A stretch of DNA of 64,000 bases from Massilia sp. W12 (GCF_037300705.1 NZ_CP147776.1:5152857-5216856), one strand, 5' to 3'; counted from the stretch's first letter, positions 54,258 through 62,223 are shown. Notes: generated by a model not told the origin, from the sequence alone. Translations and numbers: made by a program.

Positions 54258-54611
54258 TTGGGCAATTTGGTTCAGTTCATCCTGACAGGCGGAGAAGTTC
54301 ACGATATAACCCAGGCAACCGCGTTACTCAATGACGTCGCGCCACAAGCGGTGCTGGCAGATAAAGCCTATGATGCCAACACACTGATTGATTGCATTGA
54401 GGGAAAAAATGCCAAGGTCGTGATTCCACCAAAGGCGAACCGGAAAGAACAGCGGGATTATGATCAGTTCCAATATCGAAACCGCAATCTCATTGAGCGC
54501 TTTTTCGCCAAAATTAAGCAATTTCGACGGATCGCTACCCGCTACGACAAACTGGATACCCGTTTCTCTTCGTTTGTAACCTTGGCGGCATCAATGATAT
54601 GGTTGAAATAA
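54258..54611 (+). CDS. IS5-type transposase, second frame
   Basis: The 117-residue part holds Ala-Asp-Lys-Ala-Tyr-Asp-Ala (second Asp) and Asn-Leu-Ile-Glu-Arg-Phe-Phe-Ala-Lys-Ile-Lys (Glu and the YREK-type region). It is made as a fusion by -1 frameshifting; the protein reading upstream begins near 54220 (Gly-Gly-Leu-Thr-Thr-Lys). Confidence 0.82.
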   Translation: MGNLVQFILTGGEVHDITQATALLNDVAPQAVLADKAYDANTLIDCIEGKNAKVVIPPKANRKEQRDYDQFQYRNRNLIERFFAKIKQFRRIATRYDKLDTRFSSFVTLAASMIWLK

Positions 54612-54793
54612 ATGTCAACACACCCTAGTGAAAGACATCGAAGCAGCTGTCTCTGCCATAGTCGAAGCAGGCGGGAAAGTCGCCGTTCCGCCTATGGAGA
54701 TTCCTGGTCACGGGACATTCGCGGTCTTTCTACAGGGTGGCAATGATCACGGCCTGTGGCAGCTTTAGCCGGATGCAATCCCATGCAGCAGAG

Positions 54794-54853
54794 GCCTAAC
54801 AATTCATTCAAGCCGACGCCGCTTCGCGGCGCGGCTTAATTCAAGCGTTAGCC
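54794..54853 (+). other. attC site
   Basis: Cores are GCCTAAC and GTTAGCC, 60 bp, tip at GCCGCTTCGCGGC. Confidence 0.9.
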
Positions 54854-54855
54854 AT

Positions 54856-55218
54856 ATGAGCTATATCGCGAGCACAGAAGAGGCTTTCGCTTATCACAAA
54901 GCAACAGGATGTCCCGTCCTTCGAGCCAAGGAGGTACTAGAAGGGATGGAGCCACTGTTACGCGAAAGAGTTCTGCAAGCAGTCTCCCAAAAGATGCGCT
55001 CGCGAGTTCTGCGAGATCCGATTGAAGAAGATCCCAAGGCATCAAGCATCATCGCGCAAGCGCGCGAAGAAGCAGAGGTCATCGTGAAGCAGCGCGGTCT
55101 ATCGGGAAAAGGAGTTTGTCACTCCATCTGGTTCGAGCAGGCGAGAATCCTTCAGGATAAATTCCAGATCAAATGGTTCTCACCAAAAGAAATGAATCCG
55201 GGGGTGTTCTTTGACTAA
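54856..55218 (+). CDS. small cassette protein, unknown
   Basis: The 120-residue, highly charged helical protein contains Ala-Arg-Glu-Glu-Ala-Glu-Val-Ile-Val-Lys-Gln-Arg. No signal, membrane or catalytic motif. The ATG lies 2 bp after the attC core. Confidence 0.65.
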   Translation: MSYIASTEEAFAYHKATGCPVLRAKEVLEGMEPLLRERVLQAVSQKMRSRVLRDPIEEDPKASSIIAQAREEAEVIVKQRGLSGKGVCHSIWFEQARILQDKFQIKWFSPKEMNPGVFFD

Positions 55219-55220
55219 TC

Positions 55221-55317
55221 GGCTAACAATTCCGTCGAGAGGGACCGCCGCAAGCTGCGCTTGCGGTTCCCTTCGCGGCTTCGCCGCTACGGCGGCCCCT
55301 CACGTCAAACGTTAGGG
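55221..55317 (+). other. attC site
   Basis: Cores are GGCTAAC and GTTAGGG, 97 bp. The same long stem occurs at 58312-58410 and 58923-59021. Confidence 0.9.
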
Positions 55318-55542
55318 GTCAAGTCGCTGTTCGCCGTATTGTTCTGGTATATTTCAGCTCTTACCTGCGCCAAAGCCCGTCGCCATTGCTGGCTTGGCAT
55401 CACCCAGTGCAAGGTTTTTTATTTCCGTCAGCTTTATTTTGCGAGGACGCTTTGGCTGGTTTTCAATTCACAAAGGCTGTTGCCTCAAGCAGCCTAACCC
55501 GTCGTTCCAGCGATCGCCTGCGGCGCCCGCTGAACTCACACG
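55312..55542 (+). repeat. ORF-less cassette type A, copy 7
   Basis: 231 bp, shortest copy (missing ATC before the attC and one G in it). The attC is at 55492-55548 (right core GTTATGC). Confidence 0.85.
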
Positions 55543-55568
55543 TTATGCCGCCTATGCGGGAGATGGAA

Positions 55569-55979
55569 ATGAATGACGGAGCAAAGCAGGCTAGGGCAGC
55601 GGTCAAGGCGTTCCACTATTGTTTGAACTCCTCGGGCTTGTTGCCCAGTCAAACGTACATACCTGCCAACGTTGGGTTCGCGCCAGTCTGCGTAGTCAAT
55701 CAAATCGTTGCACTTTTCTTCAGCCACAACTACGAGCGCATACCTGGGCTAATTCGCTTCGCATACGAACGCTTTGACGCGTTCGACGTAAAGCCAGTCT
55801 TTTCCGCTTACAAGGCGATCGCATTCGACTATCTTTGCCAAGTATCTTTCTTTCTCCGAGAATTCACCGACCTTGACAAGGCCGAACTCGAAAGAACAAT
55901 ACCCTCCGCCATCTTTCACGCAGGCCCGAAAGCGGCACCTGACTATGACATCAAAAGCGGCGAATTCCCGGCGGCATAA
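55569..55979 (+). CDS. cassette protein, unknown
   Basis: The 136-residue protein is read from ATG 55569 (GGGAGA 5 bp before); earlier in-frame ATGs at 55545, 55554 and 55563 exist. It is rich in aromatic residues with Phe-Phe-Ser-His-Asn-Tyr-Glu and Tyr-Leu-Cys-Gln-Val-Ser. No motif recognised. Confidence 0.65.
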   Translation: MNDGAKQARAAVKAFHYCLNSSGLLPSQTYIPANVGFAPVCVVNQIVALFFSHNYERIPGLIRFAYERFDAFDVKPVFSAYKAIAFDYLCQVSFFLREFTDLDKAELERTIPSAIFHAGPKAAPDYDIKSGEFPAA

Positions 55980-56066
55980 CACTACGGTCGAGCGGACGCT
56001 CCGCCTGTCGGCGGAGTTCGTTCCCTCGCTTCGCTCAGTCACCGCCGCTCACCTACGACGTTAGGT
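55974..56066 (+). other. attC site
   Basis: Cores are GCATAAC and GTTAGGT, 93 bp. Confidence 0.88.
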
Positions 56067-56071
56067 GTCAG

Positions 56072-56476
56072 ATGCTCTTATCGCCCATGCTTGCGTTTCT
56101 GGCTGAGCTTCAAGAGAAGTCGCACTCTGCATATGCAGAAGGCGGCTTGTTGTACACGTATATCGAGGCGGCAAATCAAGCTCATTCCTGCTATCCCTCG
56201 TCAGCCGGCACCTCTGTTGCTCTTTCATCGCAGCTTATTCAAGAGCTGGGCCGCTTCATTCATGCATCACAGGGCAACTATCAAGAGAATTTAGTCGATC
56301 CCGCATATCAGGCAGCCGCCAAACAATTCTTTGAGTTATTGAAAAGTGACCTGAAATTCGATGATATTTCGTGGTCGCTCGAAGATGGCGGCCATGACAT
56401 GACTGCACTTATAAGCATGGCGCGCCATCGAGACAATCGTTTCTTCTCGCTGGAGCTGATGTGGTCCATCGACTGA
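56072..56476 (+). CDS. small cassette protein, unknown
   Basis: The 134-residue protein has an N-terminal hydrophobic stretch too weak for a signal peptide and a mixed middle; the C-terminus Phe-Phe-Ser-Leu-Glu-Leu-Met-Trp is strand-like. No domain recognised. Confidence 0.62.
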   Translation: MLLSPMLAFLAELQEKSHSAYAEGGLLYTYIEAANQAHSCYPSSAGTSVALSSQLIQELGRFIHASQGNYQENLVDPAYQAAAKQFFELLKSDLKFDDISWSLEDGGHDMTALISMARHRDNRFFSLELMWSID

Positions 56477-56477
56477 C

Positions 56478-56567
56478 ACCTAACCCTGCAGTCGAGCGGG
56501 ACAGCCAAAAGCTGCGCTTTTGGTTCCCTCCGCTTCGCTCCGGCTGCCCCTCACTTACACGTTAGGC
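56478..56567 (+). other. attC site
   Basis: Cores are ACCTAAC and GTTAGGC, 90 bp. Confidence 0.9.
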
Positions 56568-56580
56568 CCGCAACAACCAT

Positions 56581-56973
56581 ATGGACAGTCTCAGTATTCT
56601 TCGCGACTACGTCGAGGGACGGATGTCTCACCCAGAATGGCTAGACTGGTGGGCATTACATTCCGGCGACGTAGAAGCTCAGCTGGGCCGGTTCGCTTTT
56701 CTAAAGATCAAGAAGCGGGGCTTTAGCGGCGCGCTCTCGATTCTCGAAGAGGCGGGAGTGCAGCTTGTTCCGGCAAGTGGCTTCTGCAATTCCTGCGGTG
56801 AGCCATTGTTCAAGGCCGTTCCTGGGGTCACAACCGCAGAAGAGATCCGAGCGTTTGCCAGCTTGAGCAAGATCGGAGAAGCCGATGAGATCGTTGAGAG
56901 TGGCTGGATTCACCCCGGCGAGTACTGCCCAAATGGCTGCACGATTGTGCTGCACTCCTACCGGCGGGCCTAA
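56581..56973 (+). CDS. zinc-binding cassette protein, unknown
   Basis: The 130-residue protein has Cys-Asn-Ser-Cys-Gly-Glu-Pro at 69-75 and Cys-Pro-Asn-Gly-Cys near 116, a likely four-Cys zinc site. The N-terminus has Trp-Leu-Asp-Trp-Trp-Ala-Leu-His. Function unknown. Confidence 0.7.
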   Translation: MDSLSILRDYVEGRMSHPEWLDWWALHSGDVEAQLGRFAFLKIKKRGFSGALSILEEAGVQLVPASGFCNSCGEPLFKAVPGVTTAEEIRAFASLSKIGEADEIVESGWIHPGEYCPNGCTIVLHSYRRA

Positions 56974-57040
56974 CAACTCGCTCAAGCGGCCACATCAATC
57001 GCTTCGCGATTGATGTGGCCGCTTAGCTTCAGCGTTAGGC
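56968..57040 (+). other. attC site
   Basis: Cores are GCCTAAC and GTTAGGC, 73 bp, with a strong stem around AATCGCTTCGCGATT. Two AGCG repeats flank the hairpin. Confidence 0.9.
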
Positions 57041-57269
57041 GTCAAGTCGCTGTTCGCCGTATTGTTCTGGTATATTTCAGCTCTTACCTGCGCCAAAGCC
57101 CGTCGCCATTGCTGGCTTGGCATCACGCAGTGCAAGGTGTTTTATTTCCGTCAGCTTTATTTTGCGAGGGCGCTTTGGCTGGTTTTCAACTCACAAAGGC
57201 TGTTGCCTCATCAAGCAGCCTAACCCGTCGTTCCAGCGGATCGCCTACGGCGCCCGCTGAACTCACACG
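57035..57269 (+). repeat. ORF-less cassette type A, copy 8
   Basis: The attC is at 57218-57275 (right core GTTAGAC). Confidence 0.85.
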
Positions 57270-57281
57270 TTAGACATCTCC

Positions 57282-57617
57282 ATGACGCTGCATCAGTACT
57301 TCGACGAGTTCTGCAAATCCGTAGAGGTCGAGCCAGGTTATGGCATTACCGGACAAGTAGCTGCTGAACTCGCAGCCGGATACGAGATCGGGCTGACCAT
57401 CGATCAGATGCGGCAGTTTCTTGCTCGCCGCACAGAGATCACCAGCGTGGCGGCGGCACTGAAGAGCCCCACCCTGTCCGCGCAAGATATTGAACGCATT
57501 CTTGAGGCACGGGCAGCTGGGGCCGTCTATCCAAAAGACGTCTTGGCGCATGCGTTCAGACCTGATGAAGTGCACCCAAAGTTTCATGCGGCGGCGTTCG
57601 GTGAAACCGATGTCTAA
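57282..57617 (+). CDS. small cassette protein, helical, unknown
   Basis: The 111-residue all-helical protein has Ser-Ala-Gln-Asp-Ile-Glu-Arg-Ile-Leu-Glu-Ala-Arg. The stop overlaps the attC left core. No domain recognised. Confidence 0.65.
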   Translation: MTLHQYFDEFCKSVEVEPGYGITGQVAAELAAGYEIGLTIDQMRQFLARRTEITSVAAALKSPTLSAQDIERILEARAAGAVYPKDVLAHAFRPDEVHPKFHAAAFGETDV

Positions 57618-57722
57618 CCATTCGCTCAACCGGACCCGCAACGGCATGCCGCCTTCGGGCCTCATTTCATTCTGGCCCTGCGGCGTCCTGCCGTCGCGGG
57701 CCGGTTAGCTCAAACGTTAGGC
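57612..57722 (+). other. attC site
   Basis: Cores are GTCTAAC and GTTAGGC, 111 bp, long branched stem; longest attC in the window apart from the interrupted one. Confidence 0.85.
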
Positions 57723-57729
57723 AAGAAGC

Positions 57730-58317
57730 ATGAGCGATTGGGACTTTCTTCACGACATGCATAACGAAGGCTATAGCTCAGAGCAAATAGCTGATGCCGC
57801 CGCTTGTGGGTACAACCCTTGGGAGGTCAGTTACATTGATATTGACCGCGAGTGGGTTGATTCCCAGTTTCCAGCCTCCGCGACAGACCAAGCAAAAAAA
57901 ACATTCAAGAGTCGAGATGGTTTCCCATACAGCACACTCGAACAAGCGGAGATCTTTCACGATCTGATTGAATGCGCTACGCGTCACTTTGAAAATACTG
58001 GAAGGTACTTGCAAATCTGGGGTGAGCTCGGGGAGATATACGCCGAGATCAAATTTGGCCTCTGCCGTCATGGCTCTCACAAGGAAGGGTCTGATGGCAC
58101 GATTGCAGGAAAACTGGTCGAAGTAAAAACAATTTCCCCAGAAAAAACAAACGATCATGTCCTTGTTAAGAGCCAAGGAGACTTTGAGCAACTACTCATC
58201 GTTCGCATTGATGAGCAGTTCCAGTTCTCCGGCAAGCTATTTAATCGTAGCGAGCTGAAAGGTGGTTCAGGTAAATTCCTCAGAGGGCAACTCAAGGATG
58301 GTGCCGGCTATGCCTAA
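57730..58317 (+). CDS. PD-(D/E)XK nuclease-like cassette protein
   Basis: The 195-residue protein has a C-terminal domain (about 95-180) with Glu102, then Asp122 in Gly-Ser-Asp-Gly, and Glu131-Val-Lys133 in Leu-Val-Glu-Val-Lys-Thr. This is the order and spacing of a PD-(D/E)XK nuclease core. Restriction enzymes and many defence nucleases use this fold. The N-terminal half is unknown. No methylase is adjacent, so a restriction role is unproven. Confidence 0.78.
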   Translation: MSDWDFLHDMHNEGYSSEQIADAAACGYNPWEVSYIDIDREWVDSQFPASATDQAKKTFKSRDGFPYSTLEQAEIFHDLIECATRHFENTGRYLQIWGELGEIYAEIKFGLCRHGSHKEGSDGTIAGKLVEVKTISPEKTNDHVLVKSQGDFEQLLIVRIDEQFQFSGKLFNRSELKGGSGKFLRGQLKDGAGYA

Positions 58318-58410
58318 CAATTCCGTCGAGAGGGACCGCCCACAAGCTGCGCTTGTGGGTTCCCTTCGCGGCTTCGCCGCTACGGCGGCCCCTCACGTCA
58401 AACGTTAGGT
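58312..58410 (+). other. attC site
   Basis: Cores are GCCTAAC and GTTAGGT, 99 bp, nearly identical to 58923-59021. Confidence 0.9.
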
Positions 58411-58469
58411 TTCGTATCCCCGGCGAGCCTGGCATTTTGAATTCGGGGTTTACCTATGGATCGATACCT

Positions 58470-58919
58470 GTGAAAAAAATTATTTTTGGAATGGCTCTCA
58501 TCGCAGCTTCCACGTCCGCTTTTGCCGAGGACTTCAAAACCATGGTGATTAGAGAAGCAGGCAATGCCATGAATAGCGGGGGAAAGGTTGTTGTATTTTT
58601 TCAAACGGACAAACCACTAGCCCAAACCACCGCAATTATTAGTGCTGCAATGAAAACAAGCAATCCAAATGCAATTATTAATAAGCGCTGGGTGGAAGAT
58701 GTAACATTCAAAGGTTATGACGAAAAAAAACGATGCGGTATTGCGGTCGGAAAATGGGCTCCTGGTGCGATAGAATCCGAATGGGAAAGCGCCGTGTACC
58801 CTAAGGTAAAAAAATCAGTAAATATAATTTCATTTCAATATGTAAAGAATGGCGACCTTAAAACCCTTTCTGGCACACAAGGCTCAAATGGTGACGATAT
58901 TATGGAATTGTGCCTGAAT
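58470..58919 (+). CDS. exported cassette protein, unknown
   Basis: The 149-residue protein starts at GTG 58470 (no upstream ATG in frame fits). The signal peptide Lys-Lys-Ile-Ile-Phe-Gly-Met-Ala ends near Ala-Phe-Ala. The mature part has paired cysteines and is lysine-rich. AT content is higher than that of its neighbours, suggesting a foreign source. Stop TAA ends at 58922 at the attC left core. Confidence 0.7.
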
Positions 58920-58922
58920 TAA

Positions 58923-59021
58923 GCCTAACCATTCCGTCGAGAGGGACCGCCCACAAGCTGCGCTTGTGGGTTCCCTTCGCGGCTTCGCCGCTACGGCGGC
59001 CCCTCACGTCAAACGTTAGGC
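58923..59021 (+). other. attC site
   Basis: Cores are GCCTAAC and GTTAGGC, 99 bp. Confidence 0.9.
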
Positions 59022-59274
59022 GGTGTTCTGATTTGTCGTGTTTTGCGTCCGTCAGTAAAACCACCGACTACAATTTTTTACGCTGAGTTGCCGCAATTTT
59101 CCAGTTTCGCAATCAGCACACGTCGCGCATGTTCATTGCCATTTCAATCGCCTCGCTTTACAATCAGCCGTCATTTTTTGGTTTGGGTTCAGGGTGTGTT
59201 ATGTGTCGTCGTTCATCAACCTGCCTAACCCATCGTTGCAGCGGATCGCCTGCGGCGCCCGCTGAACTCACACG
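59016..59274 (+). repeat. ORF-less cassette type B, copy 2
   Basis: 259 bp, with attC at 59223-59280 (right core GTTGGAC). One T fewer than copy 1 in GAGTTGCC. Confidence 0.85.
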
Positions 59275-59286
59275 TTGGACGGCTTT

Positions 59287-59496
59287 ATGAAGCTACCTCG
59301 CCTCAATCTGAAATACTTTGCCATTTGGCTGGCTATATGCGCTGCCGGTGGGGGATTGATAAGCTGGTTCTCGTCCATGCCGTTTTGGGGTGGGGCCTCA
59401 ATTGTGGCTGCGGCGCTTATCATTAACGGAATAATCGCCAAGGTCGAAGACAACGCGCCTGGTGGCTTCAACAACCCGCACGACAAGTCGAAATGA
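59287..59496 (+). CDS. two-helix membrane protein, copy 2
   Basis: Identical to 50477-50686, including the attC (59513-59569). The upstream cassette differs (type B here, type A there), so the whole cassette has been copied or inserted twice. Confidence 0.75.
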   Translation: MKLPRLNLKYFAIWLAICAAGGGLISWFSSMPFWGGASIVAAALIINGIIAKVEDNAPGGFNNPHDKSK

Positions 59497-59512
59497 GTGC
59501 ATTGCCGTTTTG

Positions 59513-59569
59513 GTCCAACCAATCAATCCAGCGGACGCCTGACGGCTCCGCTGATTATGCACGTTAGGC
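59513..59569 (+). other. attC site
   Basis: Identical to 50703-50759. Confidence 0.88.
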
Positions 59570-59823
59570 GGTGTGCTGATTTGGCGTGATTTACGTCTGT
59601 CAGTAAAATCACCGACTACAGTTTTTTGCGCCGAGTTCGCTGGAATTTTTAGGCTTCACAATCAGCGCGCATCACGCAAGCACATTGCCATTTCCACCGC
59701 TGCGCTTTACAATCAACCATCATTTTTTTGTTTTAGGGCAGGGTGTTTTATGAGCCATCGTTCATCAACCAGCCTAACCCGTCGTTGCAGCGGATCGCCT
59801 ACGGCGCCCGCTGAACTCACACG
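59564..59823 (+). repeat. ORF-less cassette type B, copy 3 (diverged)
   Basis: The attC is at 59772-59829 (right core GTTAGCC). About a tenth of the bases differ from the other two complete copies. Confidence 0.8.
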
Positions 59824-59851
59824 TTAGCCAACAATTTCTCCGCAGGCACAT

Positions 59852-60853
59852 ATGCAAATCAGAAGCGACTTTCAGCCCGCCGCCTTAATACTCAGTCGAC
59901 TAGCAGAATATGCAAAAGTCTTTAATGCCAACAATATGCAGCATTGGCCACACCTAAAGAACAACGAGGACTTTAAATTCGTCTACCCCCTTCCTTGGGA
60001 AGATCGTGGGCCTTTAGAGCAAATTTATTGCGACGGGAGAGATTTGGCGGTATTCATGTCATCCCGCCTCATTGAGTTTAACTACGCAGAATATTTCCCA
60101 ACGCTAAAATCATTCGTTGATTCATTTCATGGCGGCTGGGTTTATCAAGTCGACTTGCTTAAAGAGGTGTCTCAAGCTGCAAAGGATAAATCCAAGCAGC
60201 TTAAGAATTGCCCGTGGGCGGTTGGTCAAATGATTGAATTGTTTGACCGCCAAATTGAACTTCTTGTAGCCATTGGGCAATGCCTTGCTTCTTTAAGGCA
60301 AACAGATCTTTACAAATGGGAAGGCGGTCATAGTCAGGTTACGTATCAGACGCCCGAGTACAACAAAATCTTAGAGTGCGTTCATTCTGTCGGGAAGATG
60401 TTTGAGCGTCTTCCTAGTACTTACGCAAACAAGGACGAAGAATCGCTGCGAGACCATATTTTGGTATCCCTTGAGGTTGTTGTTTTTGGCTCGGCAACTG
60501 GCGAGACCTTTAATAAACGTGGAAAAACAGACATCCTGGTTCGCGGCAACGGCTCTAATGAGTTTGTCGGAGAGTGCAAATTCTGGAGAGGGAAAGAGGT
60601 CTTTCTCGAAACAATATCTCAGCTTCTTGGTTACTTATCTTGGCGCGACACCAAAGCAGCCGTCATATTGTTTGTCCCGAACAAAGACTTCACGTCTGTA
60701 ATCGGGAAAATTCGAGACGATGTAGTTGAGCACCCCAACTATCTTCGCAGCATCTCCGAAATCGACGAAACTTGGCACAACTATGAGTTCCGTATGAATG
60801 AAGACAATAGTCGGGTTGTTCAGGTCGCAATAATGCTTTATCACTTGCCGTAA
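59852..60853 (+). CDS. large PD-(D/E)XK nuclease-like cassette protein
   Basis: The 333-residue protein has an N-terminal helical region (1-190). A C-terminal nuclease-like core follows: Glu208, Asp227 in Gly-Lys-Thr-Asp-Ile-Leu-Val, Glu241-Cys-Lys243 in Val-Gly-Glu-Cys-Lys-Phe-Trp, and a helix with Gln-Leu-Leu-Gly-Tyr. This is the pattern of many restriction-like and effector nucleases. CAGG precedes the ATG by 6 bp. Single-gene defence is possible but not shown. Confidence 0.8.
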   Translation: MQIRSDFQPAALILSRLAEYAKVFNANNMQHWPHLKNNEDFKFVYPLPWEDRGPLEQIYCDGRDLAVFMSSRLIEFNYAEYFPTLKSFVDSFHGGWVYQVDLLKEVSQAAKDKSKQLKNCPWAVGQMIELFDRQIELLVAIGQCLASLRQTDLYKWEGGHSQVTYQTPEYNKILECVHSVGKMFERLPSTYANKDEESLRDHILVSLEVVVFGSATGETFNKRGKTDILVRGNGSNEFVGECKFWRGKEVFLETISQLLGYLSWRDTKAAVILFVPNKDFTSVIGKIRDDVVEHPNYLRSISEIDETWHNYEFRMNEDNSRVVQVAIMLYHLP

Positions 60854-60855
60854 CT

Positions 60856-60942
60856 GGCTAACATGGCGCTCAACCGTGCTCCCTTCGGTCGCTTGACGCT
60901 GCGCGATAAAGCCGCGCAGCGCCGGTTAGCTCTACGTTAGGT
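60856..60942 (+). other. attC site
   Basis: Cores are GGCTAAC and GTTAGGT, 87 bp, same family as 48978-49064. Confidence 0.9.
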
Positions 60943-61170
60943 GTCAAGTCGCTGTTCGCCGTATTGTTCTGGTATATTTCAGTTCTTACCTGCGCCAAAG
61001 TCCGTCGCCATTGCTGGCTTGGCATCACGCAGTGCAAGGTTTTTATTTCCGTCAGCTTTATTTTGCGAGGGCGCTTTGGCTGGTTTTCAATTCACGAAGG
61101 CTGTTGCCTCATCAAGCAGCCTAACCCGTCGTTCCAGCGGATCGCCTGCGGCGCCCGCTGAACTCACACG
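60937..61170 (+). repeat. ORF-less cassette type A, copy 9
   Basis: The attC is at 61119-61176 (right core GTTAGGA). Confidence 0.85.
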
Positions 61171-61183
61171 TTAGGAGGCTTTG

Positions 61184-61582
61184 ATGCAGTTTGCGCATAG
61201 ACGAAAGAAACCCACAACGGAAGAGCGCCTGGCTAGATGGTCTACTAGTCTATTGGGAAGCTCAATCGTTCTATTTGTTGTGTTCTTCACATTAGGCATC
61301 ACTATTGCTGCCCAGTCCTACTGGTCGCCTCTCGCAGTGGCCTGCCTCGGTATTTATGTGGCTCAGTTTTATTTTCTCGGGCGCATTGGAAAGTACGAAT
61401 CCAGACAAAGGCTTCGCATTTGGCTGCTTTCACTCCTGGGGCATATATTTCTCTTCGGAGCAGTTCTTTCCTTCGTTGGTAAACCATCTCTAGCTTTTGT
61501 TCTTCTTCTTCCTGAGGCGGCAAGCGGCATAATTCATATGGCAGCCATCAGCCTTGAGTTAAAAACGTTGCGAGCCACCTAA
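61184..61582 (+). CDS. four-helix membrane cassette protein, unknown
   Basis: The 132-residue protein has four hydrophobic segments (near 25-45, 48-70, 80-105, 106-125). The ribosome site AGGAGG (61173-61178) overlaps the right core of the preceding attC, so the cassette junction itself supplies it. Function unknown. Confidence 0.72.
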   Translation: MQFAHRRKKPTTEERLARWSTSLLGSSIVLFVVFFTLGITIAAQSYWSPLAVACLGIYVAQFYFLGRIGKYESRQRLRIWLLSLLGHIFLFGAVLSFVGKPSLAFVLLLPEAASGIIHMAAISLELKTLRAT

Positions 61583-61645
61583 CCATTCATTGCAGCGGAC
61601 CTGCGCCAGCTGCGCTGGCTGGTCCGCTGAATTCAACCGTTAGGC
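61577..61645 (+). other. attC site
   Basis: Cores are ACCTAAC and GTTAGGC, 69 bp, tip at CCAGCTGCGCTGG. Confidence 0.9.
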
Positions 61646-61875
61646 GTCAAGTCGCTGTTCGCCGTATTGTTCTGGTATATTTCAGCTCTTACCTGCGCCA
61701 AAGCCCGTCGCCATTGCTGGCTTGGCATCACGCAGTGCAAGGGTTTTTATTTCCGTCAGCTTGATTTTGCGAGGGCCGCTTTGGCTGGTTTTCAATTCAC
61801 AAAGGCTGTTGCCTCATCAAGCAGCCTAACCCGTCGTTCCAGCGGATCGCCTGCGGCGCCCGCTGAACTCACACG
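61640..61875 (+). repeat. ORF-less cassette type A, copy 10
   Basis: 236 bp with an extra C in GAGGGCCGCTTTGG. The attC is at 61824-61881. Confidence 0.85.
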
Positions 61876-61887
61876 TTAGGCGTTGGC

Positions 61888-62196
61888 ATGGACGAACTCG
61901 CACGCAATCTGCATGACGCCGTTCTGCTCAAGATTGAGCACGATTGGCAATCTCGGACTTGTAAGCTGCTCTTTCGGGGGGCACCGGCCATCGGCCAGCC
62001 CTTCCATGTCGAGTTCCATGATGTGACGGGTGTAGAGCTCTCCGCCCTTGCGCCTTGGGGGCCGTCATCTTCCGTCCTGGACGTTGCCACCGGTCCGGGT
62101 GAGCGCGTTACCATCACCATGCAATCGGGCGACATCCTGGTGGTTCATTCGCCTAACTATTCACTCAAGCGGACCGATCAATCGCTGCGCGATTGA
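61888..62196 (+). CDS. small cassette protein reading through its attC
   Basis: The 102-residue, beta-rich protein's last 15 codons lie inside the attC (62151-62223). The ATG is 6 bp after the preceding core. No domain recognised. Confidence 0.65.
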   Translation: MDELARNLHDAVLLKIEHDWQSRTCKLLFRGAPAIGQPFHVEFHDVTGVELSALAPWGPSSSVLDVATGPGERVTITMQSGDILVVHSPNYSLKRTDQSLRD

Positions 62197-62223
62197 TGCG
62201 GCCGCTTAGTTCAGGCGTTAGGT
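62151..62223 (+). other. attC site
   Basis: Cores are GCCTAAC and GTTAGGT, 73 bp, stem around ATCAATCGCTGCGCGATTGAT. Confidence 0.9.

Larger units (their letters stand above)
53759..54625 (+). mobile_element. IS5-family element (IS427-like), 867 bp
   Basis: Terminal repeats are GGGCGTGTTGACA and (reversed) GGGTGTGTTGACA, flanked by TA at 53757-53758 and 54626-54627, inside CTAG. Two overlapping frames form the transposase. Confidence 0.9.
53555..54768 (+). pseudogene. VOC-superfamily cassette gene interrupted by an IS5-type element
   Basis: The parts 53555-53758 and 54628-54768 join in frame into a 114-residue VOC/glyoxalase-like protein (Gln-Ile-Gln-Tyr-Leu-Glu-Ile-Val-Thr-Lys at the start, Gly-His-Gly-Thr-Phe-Ala-Val-Phe near the end). 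The target dinucleotide TA is duplicated. The pre-insertion gene was intact by this reading. Confidence 0.88.

Noticed and set aside
47956..61875. Repeated units spaced through 14 kb might be a CRISPR array.
   Set aside because: Units are about 235 bp, spacing is irregular, the material between them is genes, and each ends in an attC. This is an integron array.
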